Shown piece after piece: positions 27,802-33,596 of a DNA stretch of 57,895 nucleotides (within the stretch, counting starts at the first letter, position 1; each line of letters begins with the position of its first letter). The stretch covers positions 1 to 57,895 of the forward strand of contig JAJPZH010000144.1 of NCBI GenBank assembly GCA_021204515.1, given 5' to 3'. The stretch is from Alistipes sp. (GTDB lineage Bacteria > Bacteroidota > Bacteroidia > Bacteroidales > Rikenellaceae). Below the pieces are notes generated by a model. The model searched no databases. It was not told where the DNA came from and saw only the letters and a list, made by a program, of their open reading frames with translations. The position numbers and the translations under genes are program-made.

Positions 27802-28776
27802 CTACATGCCGATAACGATCGTGTCGCCCTCCCGGGTGAACTGCATGGGAGCGATACGCTGCATCTCGGAAAGAATCTCCCGAAGCGACGAATCGTGGGT
27901 CGTCAGCGTAAAATAATAGTCGTACGCCCGCGGATCGGTCACCCTGAACGTCACGTCGTACCAGCGGCCGAGCGTGCGCAGCACCTCTTCGAGCGGCGTG
28001 TCCCTGAAAGAGATGATCGACTTGCGCCACAACGAGGCCCCCGACGTATCGACATGGTCCAGACGGCCCTGACGGGTCGTCCGGTCGTAAAGCAGACGGT
28101 CGGAGGGCGCCAGCAGGAACGAATTCCGGCCGTCGGACATCGACACGCTGCCCGCATCGAGCGACACGGCGATCAGCGGGCTGTCGTCGTAGGCCTGCAC
28201 GTTGAATTCCGTTCCCAGCACCTCGATCTGTGCGCCGCCGAGTCCGACGACGAAAGGCCGCGACGGATTGTGGCTGACGCTGAAATAGGCTTCGCCGTCC
28301 AGTTCGACCCGCCGCATCGAGAAACCGAATTTTTCGGGATACCGCAGCCGCGTGTCGGCGTTCAGCCAGACGCGCGTGCCGTCCTGAAAGACCATCTGCA
28401 TCCGTTCGCCCTTAGGGACGTAGATTTCGGCGTACTCCGGCGCCGAGAAGATGCCCCCGACCTGCCGGTCGAGGCGGATACCGACGCCGAGCACCAGCAG
28501 GCAGGGAATCAGCACCGCAGCGACGCGGAGCGCGATGCGCCAGCGCCGCCGCCGGACCAGCGCCGTGCGGATACGGCGGTAAATCGCATCGGAGGGAATC
28601 CCGGAGACGGGCATCCGCTCGCCGGTTTCGAACATGCGGGCCTCTTCGTCGATAAGCCGCGACAATTCGGCGCTGCCTTCGGCCGAAGAGAACCAGCGGG
28701 CCACCTCGCGCGCCTCCTGCGGCGCAGCCCGTTCGTCGAGGACTCTGCGGATCGTATCTCTGTCGGGTCGTTTCAT
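27802..28776 (-). CDS. FecR-family anti-sigma factor
   Basis: Inner-membrane anti-sigma factor that holds the adjacent ECF sigma and responds to the STN domain of the SusC transporter. N-terminal cytoplasmic helical part (1-80), one membrane segment (about 81-100, RVAAVLIPCLLVLGVGI), then a periplasmic FecR domain with EIYVPKGERMQMVFQDGTRVWLNADTRLRYPEKF and VELDGEAYFSV, and a C-terminal DUF4974-like STN-binding part (ISFRDTPLEEVLRTLGRWYDVTF). 324 aa. Its start overlaps the sigma-factor stop by 4 bp (ATGA), so the two are translationally coupled. Confidence 0.93.
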   Translation of the reverse strand: MKRPDRDTIRRVLDERAAPQEAREVARWFSSAEGSAELSRLIDEEARMFETGERMPVSGIPSDAIYRRIRTALVRRRRWRIALRVAAVLIPCLLVLGVGIRLDRQVGGIFSAPEYAEIYVPKGERMQMVFQDGTRVWLNADTRLRYPEKFGFSMRRVELDGEAYFSVSHNPSRPFVVGLGGAQIEVLGTEFNVQAYDDSPLIAVSLDAGSVSMSDGRNSFLLAPSDRLLYDRTTRQGRLDHVDTSGASLWRKSIISFRDTPLEEVLRTLGRWYDVTFRVTDPRAYDYYFTLTTHDSSLREILSEMQRIAPMQFTREGDTIVIGM

Positions 28777-29375
28777 AAGCTGCGGATCATCATAAGCAGG
28801 GTTATCATCTTTATTATCGGGCCGATCGAAAGCCGGAGCTGCCTCAGTCCGTCGGCGTAATGGGTCTTCACGGTGTTTATCGAAATATACAGTTTTTCGG
28901 CGATCTCACGGTTCGAACAGCCGTCGCGCTTCATCGTCACCACGGCCCGCTGCTGCCGGGGCAGCCGGTCGATCGCTTCGCCCAGACGCCGGTCGATATC
29001 GCGGCTCTCGATATACTGGGCCAGCGTGTCGTCCTGCTGCCGGCGGAGCTGGGCGATGACATAGCTCTGTTCCAGCACCCGGCCGTTGTGGCGGATATAG
29101 TTCAGGAGGTAGTTCTTGGTCATCGTATAGAGGTAGTTACGCAGACTGACCGTCACGGACAATACGCCGCGCAATTCCCAAAGCCGGACGAACACGTACT
29201 GCACGGCGTCCTCCGCCGCTCCGGTCTGCTTGATCATCCGCAGCGCCAGCGAATAGAGCATGGCGTGATAGCGCTCATAAACCAGCGTAAAAGCCTGCTC
29301 GTCGCCGCTTCGTATCCGTTCGAAGAGTTCGCGCTCGTCCGCGGCGGTCCCGGAAATATGAAAATCCTCGTTCAC
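28773..29375 (-). CDS. ECF sigma factor (FecI/RpoE-like, SusCD-linked)
   Basis: RNA polymerase sigma-70 factor of the Bacteroidetes FecI-like class. Region 2 is seen in FTLVYERYHAMLYSLALRMI...AEDAVQYVFVRLWELR, and region 4 in IDRLPRQQRAVVTMKRDGCSNREIAEKLYISINTVKTHYADGLRQLR, containing the helix-turn-helix. 200 aa. It heads the locus sigma-antisigma-susC-susD, and its own promoter is a perfect TTG-N20-TATATTTG. The hydrophobic tail (IIKMITLLMMIRSL) is common in this group. Confidence 0.93.
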   Translation of the reverse strand: MNEDFHISGTAADERELFERIRSGDEQAFTLVYERYHAMLYSLALRMIKQTGAAEDAVQYVFVRLWELRGVLSVTVSLRNYLYTMTKNYLLNYIRHNGRVLEQSYVIAQLRRQQDDTLAQYIESRDIDRRLGEAIDRLPRQQRAVVTMKRDGCSNREIAEKLYISINTVKTHYADGLRQLRLSIGPIIKMITLLMMIRSL

Positions 29376-29400
29376 CCTTACAATGGAGTATGGTTATGTA

Positions 29401-29431
29401 CAAATATACTGCATTGCAGTTATCCGGACAA
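29401..29431 (-). promoter_or_regulatory. Promoter of the sigma/anti-sigma pair
   Basis: Minus strand: TTG at 29429-29431, exact 20-bp spacer, TATATTTG at 29401-29408, 26 bp before the sigma-factor ATG. A housekeeping-type Bacteroidetes promoter. Confidence 0.75.
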
Positions 29432-29672
29432 GCCGGGCGGCCGTTTTTTCACCATTTATTCATATCTTGATTACCCCCTTTGTTCAATAGACACCCCGAT
29501 CCGGGAAACGGGTGACCCGACCGGCAAAAAAAACGACTCCGGGCCGCCGAGAGGGGCTGAATTCCGGGTCTGCGGCGCTGCGACGCGGGCCGTAAGGCGA
29601 AGCGGACTAACAATTCGTAACCTAAATCGTGAAAAAGAGCGCGGAAGAATGTCTGTTTTCAGAAATTAATCG

Positions 29673-29680
29673 TATATTTG
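29673..29680 (+). promoter_or_regulatory. kbl -7 promoter box
   Basis: TATATTTG 52 bp before the kbl start; no clear TTG at the standard distance upstream. The rest of the 29432-29731 gap shows no gene. Confidence 0.6.
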
Positions 29681-29731
29681 CTAACAGATTGACACTTCCC
29701 GCACCCGAAATTCATCAAAATATTAACGGAT

Positions 29732-30919
29732 ATGTACGGAAAAATCAAAGAACATCTGCAGCAGGAACTTGCCGAAATCAAGGCTGCAGGGCTCTACAAG
29801 AGCGAACGGGTCATCGAATCGCCGCAGCGCGCGGAGATCGAAGTTGCAGGTCGTAAGGTACTTAATTTCTGCGCCAACAACTACCTCGGACTTTCGGACA
29901 ACCCGCGGCTGATCGAGGCCGCGAAACAAGCCATGGACAGCCGCGGCTACGGCATGTCGTCGGTACGTTTCATCTGCGGCTGTCAGGACATCCACAAACA
30001 GCTCGAAAAGGCCATAGCCGACTACTTCGGCACCGAGGACACGATCCTCTACGCCGCCTGCTTCGACGCCAACGGAGGCGTCTTCGAACCGCTCTTCGGC
30101 GAAGAGGACGCCATTATCTCCGACTCGCTGAACCATGCGTCGATCATCGACGGCGTGCGTCTGTGCAAGGCCGTGCGCTACCGCTACGCCAACGCCGACA
30201 TGACCGAACTGGAGGAGTGCCTCAAGAAAGCGCAGGCGCAGCGTTTCCGCATCATCTGCACCGACGGGGTCTTCTCGATGGACGGCAACGCCGCGCCGCT
30301 GGACGAGATCTGCGCGCTGGCCGAAAAATACGATGCGCTGGTGATGGTGGACGAGTGCCACTCGGCGGGCGTGCTGGGCAAAACCGGCCGCGGCATCACC
30401 GAACTCTACGACCTGCGCGGTCAGGTGGACATCCTCACAGGCACGCTGGGCAAAGCCTTCGGCGGCGCCGTAGGCGGCTTCACCACGGGCCGCAGGGAGA
30501 TTATCGAGATGCTCCGCCAGCGTTCGCGCCCCTACCTCTTCTCCAACTCGCTGCCCCCCGCCGTCGTCGGCGCCGGAATCGAGATGTTCCGCATGCTGGG
30601 CGAAAGCAACGAACTGCACGACCGGCTGGTGGCCAACGTCGAGCACTTCCGCGAGGGCATGATGGCCGCAGGTTTCGACATCAAACCCACCCAGTCGGCC
30701 ATCTGCGCCGTGATGCTCTACGACGCCAAGCTGTCGCAGGATTTCGCCGCCCGGCTGCAGGACGAAGGGGTTTTCGTGACGGGCTTCTACTACCCGGTCG
30801 TCCCGAAGGGGCAGGCCCGCATCCGCGTACAGGTCTCCGCAGGTCACACGACCGAACAGCTCGACCGCTGCATCGCCGCCTTCATCAAGGTCGGCAAAGA
30901 ATTGAATGTCATCAAATAA
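29732..30919 (+). CDS. kbl: Glycine C-acetyltransferase (2-amino-3-ketobutyrate CoA ligase)
   Basis: PLP enzyme that cleaves 2-amino-3-ketobutyrate with CoA to glycine and acetyl-CoA, the second step of threonine breakdown. Starts MYGKIKEHLQQELAEIKAAGLYKSERVI; has NFCANNYLGLSDNP, the PLP-lysine motif ILTGTLGKAFGGAVGGF, and DECHSAGVLGKTGRG. 395 aa. Related oxoamine synthases (BioF, HemA, serine palmitoyltransferase) share the fold, but the N terminus and length fit Kbl best. Threonine dehydrogenase is not in the window. Forms an operon with the Lrp-type regulator 12 bp downstream. Confidence 0.92.
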   Translation: MYGKIKEHLQQELAEIKAAGLYKSERVIESPQRAEIEVAGRKVLNFCANNYLGLSDNPRLIEAAKQAMDSRGYGMSSVRFICGCQDIHKQLEKAIADYFGTEDTILYAACFDANGGVFEPLFGEEDAIISDSLNHASIIDGVRLCKAVRYRYANADMTELEECLKKAQAQRFRIICTDGVFSMDGNAAPLDEICALAEKYDALVMVDECHSAGVLGKTGRGITELYDLRGQVDILTGTLGKAFGGAVGGFTTGRREIIEMLRQRSRPYLFSNSLPPAVVGAGIEMFRMLGESNELHDRLVANVEHFREGMMAAGFDIKPTQSAICAVMLYDAKLSQDFAARLQDEGVFVTGFYYPVVPKGQARIRVQVSAGHTTEQLDRCIAAFIKVGKELNVIK

Positions 30920-30931
30920 AACCCTCAGCCT

Positions 30932-31405
30932 ATGCCGAAAACATCATTAGACGCAATCGACCGCAAAATCCTCAAATACCTGATCAAGAACGCGCGCATG
31001 CCTTTTCTTGAGATCGCCCGCGAGTGCGGTATCTCGGGCGCCGCGATCCATCAGCGCATCCGCAAGCTCGACGATTCGGACGTGATTCTGGGCAGCCGGC
31101 TGATCGTCGATCCCAAAATGATGGGCTTCGACGTCTGCGCCCATATCAGCATCACGCTCAAGGACCCGCAGCTGCTCAAGCAGACCGTGGAACAGCTCAA
31201 GGAGATTCCCGAAATCGTGGAGGCGCACTTCATCACCGGTTCGGGCAATATCCTCGTAAAACTCTACTGCGTGGACAACGAACATCTCATGCGCACGATT
31301 TTCGACGGCATTCTGCGCATTCAGGGCGTCTCCTCGACCGAGACCCAGATCTCGCTGCAGGAAGCGTTCCAGCGGCAGGTAAACATCGATTTTATCGAAG
31401 AGTAG
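30932..31405 (+). CDS. Lrp/AsnC-family transcriptional regulator
   Basis: Amino-acid-responsive DNA-binding protein of 157 aa. N-terminal HTH (LDAIDRKILKYLIKNARMPFLEIARECGISGAAIHQRIRKLDD) and C-terminal RAM/ACT-like ligand domain (VCAHISITL...EAHFITGSGNILVKLYC). Cotranscribed with kbl, which suggests control of threonine/glycine metabolism or a wider Lrp role; the ligand is unknown. Followed by a clear intrinsic terminator. Confidence 0.92.
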   Translation: MPKTSLDAIDRKILKYLIKNARMPFLEIARECGISGAAIHQRIRKLDDSDVILGSRLIVDPKMMGFDVCAHISITLKDPQLLKQTVEQLKEIPEIVEAHFITGSGNILVKLYCVDNEHLMRTIFDGILRIQGVSSTETQISLQEAFQRQVNIDFIEE

Positions 31406-31437
31406 CATCCGGCGGAAATTATCCGCCCCCCGCATGA

Positions 31438-31466
31438 CGGAGACCCCGAAAAGGTCTCCGTTTTTT
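31438..31466 (+). terminator. Terminator of kbl-lrp operon
   Basis: CGGAGACC, 7-nt loop, GGTCTCCG, six T, 33 bp after the regulator stop. The following 31467-31674 stretch shows no convincing gene. Confidence 0.9.
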
Positions 31467-31674
31467 ATGCCGGCAAAGCATCGTTCAAAGATAAAAGCGC
31501 CGCTTCTGCAGCCGGATTCTCATCACGCCCGGAAAGACCGCCAGCCTCGGTCCCGCCGCCTGTTTCCGCCGGTTCCGGCCCATACGCCCGTTCGCCGCCG
31601 CAGACCGTACAGCCCACCCCCGAATGCTGTACACACATGCCGCATCCAAACGCCGCCCCGCACAAAAGGAAAGC

Positions 31675-31698
31675 GCCCCGCCTGACAACAGGCGGGGC
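31675..31698 (-). terminator. Terminator of small lipoprotein gene
   Basis: GCCCCGCCTG, loop TTGT, CAGGCGGGGC on the minus strand, followed by GCTTTCCTTTTG. The 10-bp stem is perfect and the U-tract interrupted. Confidence 0.75.
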
Positions 31699-31740
31699 AC
31701 CCCCGGCAAACAATTGTTTAACTGATATTATCCCGGAAGC

Positions 31741-32037
31741 CTATTCGGCGGACGAAGCCGGTGCTTCCGATGCGGAGGAGGAGTTGCCCTCACTTGTGCT
31801 TTCACTCTCACCCTTACTCTCCTCCTTGGCCGATTCTCCGGCAGTCGAATCCACCTTTCCCGCATCGTCAGCAGCCGATTTGCCCTGCGTGTCGGAAGCC
31901 GCAGCCTCCGTTGCGGGCTTCTCTGCTGCAGGCACCGCAGCTTCGGTCGCGTCTTTCTTCTCGGGCTGCTGGGCGCAAGCCATCGCCCCGCCAGCCATCA
32001 GCAGCAAAGCTGCCATCGTTACAATCGTTTTTTTCAT
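31741..32037 (-). CDS. Small Ala/Ser/Glu-rich putative lipoprotein
   Basis: 98 aa from ATG 32037: signal MKKTIVTMAALLLMAGGAMAC with Cys21 as probable lipid site, then a low-complexity tail made almost only of Ala, Ser, Glu, Lys, Thr, Asp and Gly (for example GKSAADDAGKVDSTAGES), with no Trp, Tyr, Phe or Leu. The tail is expected to be disordered and acidic. An ATG 30 bp upstream is in frame but gives a worse signal peptide. A near-consensus sigma-54 promoter lies about 80-95 bp upstream and a sigma-54 activator gene is next door, so this is the likely target of that two-component system. I recognise no family; function unknown. Confidence 0.75.
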   Translation of the reverse strand: MKKTIVTMAALLLMAGGAMACAQQPEKKDATEAAVPAAEKPATEAAASDTQGKSAADDAGKVDSTAGESAKEESKGESESTSEGNSSSASEAPASSAE

Positions 32038-32116
32038 CTTTTTTAAAATCTTAAGGTTCCACTTCATTTCTTTACTGTTCGGATCTGTCTCATCAACCGT
32101 TCCGCCAAAAGAAAGT

Positions 32117-32131
32117 TCAAGCGGCGTGCCA
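32117..32131 (-). promoter_or_regulatory. Candidate sigma-54 (-24/-12) promoter
   Basis: Minus strand TGGCAC-GCCGC-TTGA at 32131-32117. The sigma-54 consensus is TGGCAC-N5-TTGC: the -24 half is perfect, spacing is exact and only the last base of the -12 element differs (A for C). Predicted start about 32105, giving a 68-nt leader for the lipoprotein gene. Confidence 0.7.
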
Positions 32132-32145
32132 TCCGGACAAGAAAC

Positions 32146-32171
32146 AGAAAAACCGCTGACATACAGCGGTT
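32146..32171 (-). terminator. Terminator of kinase/activator operon
   Basis: Minus strand: AACCGCTG, loop TATGT, CAGCGGTT, TTTCTGTTTC. It separates the activator gene from the sigma-54 promoter just downstream. Confidence 0.8.
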
Positions 32172-32208
32172 AACAGAACATGCCGGAACGGGACGACATG
32201 TGGAAAAA

Positions 32209-32245
32209 TGTGGAATCGCACCACAGGGTGTGGAAATAATCCACA
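32209..32245. promoter_or_regulatory. Tandem palindromes TGTGG-N7-CCACA (candidate activator sites)
   Basis: TGTGG-N7-CCACA occurs at 32209-32225 and again at 32229-32245; centres are 20 bp apart (two helical turns). The second copy extends to GGGTGTGGA-N5-TCCACACCC. A further TGTGG half-site is at 32199. Centres lie about 112 and 132 bp upstream of the predicted sigma-54 start site, a standard enhancer position. They could also fold as RNA hairpins at the end of the activator mRNA. Confidence 0.7.
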
Positions 32246-32253
32246 CCCGGCGG

Positions 32254-33594
32254 CTATTCGATGCCGTAAAGATGCAGTTTGTTGTAGAGGGTTTTGCGGT
32301 CGATGCCGAGCAGTTTGGCCGCCTGCGACTTGTTGCCCCCGGCCATGGCCAGCGCGCGCCGGATCTGCTCCTCTTCGCCCGCCGGATTGCGCAGCGGCAC
32401 CGCAGAGGTTCCGGAGGTCTCGGACAACTCGGCGGGCAGTTCCCGGCAGGTGATGTAATCCCCCGTACAGAGCAGCGTCGCGGACATCACCGCGTTCTTC
32501 ATCTGCCGCAGGTTTCCGGGCCAGTCGTAACGGGTCATGGATGCGGCCGCTTCGGGGTCAAAGCCCACGATCCGCTTGTCCAGCTGCCGGTTCGCCGCAT
32601 CGAGAAAGAAGTCGGCGAAAAGCATGATGTCCCCGCGCATCTGCCGCAGTTCGGGCATGCGGAGCGTGAATTCGTTGATGCGGTGATACAGGTCGGCGCG
32701 AAACGTACCGCGCGCAATGGCGGCTTCGAGATCCTCGTTGGTCGCGGCGATCAGCCGGATATCGACCGGGATTTCGCGGTTGCCGCCCACGGGACGGATC
32801 CGACGCTCCTGCAGGGCGCGAAGCAACTGTACCTGCGTTTCATAGGTCAGGTTGCCGACCTCGTCCAGAAAGAGCGTGCCGCCGTCCGCGGCTTCGAAAG
32901 CGCCCGTCTTGTCGCTCACGGCTCCCGTAAACGAACCTTTGACGTGGCCGAAAAACTCCGAAGCGGCCAGTTCGCGCGGAATCGCGCCGCAATCCACGGC
33001 CACGAAAGGTTTTCCGGCGCGCCCGCCTTCGCGGTGAATCAGCTGGGCCACGTGTTCCTTGCCCGTGCCGCTGGCGCCGGTCACCAGCACCGACATATTG
33101 GTCGGCGCCACGAGCCGGACATACTCGTAAAGCCGCTGAGCGGCATCGCTGCGGCCTTCGATATAATTGGCCCGCTCCTCCTGCGGTTTTTTCGCGGAAG
33201 CGGCGGGAGCCGTCCGCTTCTCCCCGTCAGATGCCGGCGCGTCGAGCGCTTCGCGGATTTTTTTCAGCAGTTCGTCGGGATTGACCGGCTTGGCCACGTA
33301 ATCCCGCGCGCCGAGCTTCATGCAGCGCACGGCGTTCTGTATCTCGGCATAGCTCGTCATCACGATCACCGGAAGTTCCATATGCTGTCCGGACATCCAC
33401 TGCAGCAGGGCGATGCCGTCCTCGTCGGGCAGGCGCATATCACTCAGCACGAGCGAGAAGCCGCCCTCTGCGAGCGCCGCACGGGCCGCCGCGACGCTCG
33501 CCGCCGTCTCGGTCCGAAAGCCCTTTTTCGAGAGCCACGTCTTGAGCATCAGGGCGAAGGTAATATCGTCGTCTATGATTAAAATCCGTTCCAT
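32254..33594 (-). CDS. Sigma-54-dependent response regulator (NtrC family)
   Basis: 446-aa enhancer-binding activator. Receiver domain 1-115 with acceptor Asp52 (VLSDMRLPDEDG) and Lys102 (AKPVNPDELL). AAA+ domain with Walker A GASGTGKE (173-180), the sigma-54-contacting loop GSFTGA (220-225; canonical GAFTGA, so Ala is Ser here) and Walker B LFLDEVGN (241-248). Fis-type HTH at the C terminus (NKSQAAKLLGIDRKTLYNKLHLYGIE). Starts 2 bp after the hybrid kinase ends, so the two form one operon and presumably one phosphorelay. The tandem palindromes just past its stop are its likely binding sites. Confidence 0.95.
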   Translation of the reverse strand: MERILIIDDDITFALMLKTWLSKKGFRTETAASVAAARAALAEGGFSLVLSDMRLPDEDGIALLQWMSGQHMELPVIVMTSYAEIQNAVRCMKLGARDYVAKPVNPDELLKKIREALDAPASDGEKRTAPAASAKKPQEERANYIEGRSDAAQRLYEYVRLVAPTNMSVLVTGASGTGKEHVAQLIHREGGRAGKPFVAVDCGAIPRELAASEFFGHVKGSFTGAVSDKTGAFEAADGGTLFLDEVGNLTYETQVQLLRALQERRIRPVGGNREIPVDIRLIAATNEDLEAAIARGTFRADLYHRINEFTLRMPELRQMRGDIMLFADFFLDAANRQLDKRIVGFDPEAAASMTRYDWPGNLRQMKNAVMSATLLCTGDYITCRELPAELSETSGTSAVPLRNPAGEEEQIRRALAMAGGNKSQAAKLLGIDRKTLYNKLHLYGIE

Positions 33595-33596
33595 AC

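Noticed and set aside
32064..32246. 60-codon minus-strand ORF between the activator and lipoprotein genes
   Set aside because: It covers palindromes, terminator and sigma-54 promoter and has no protein-like features.
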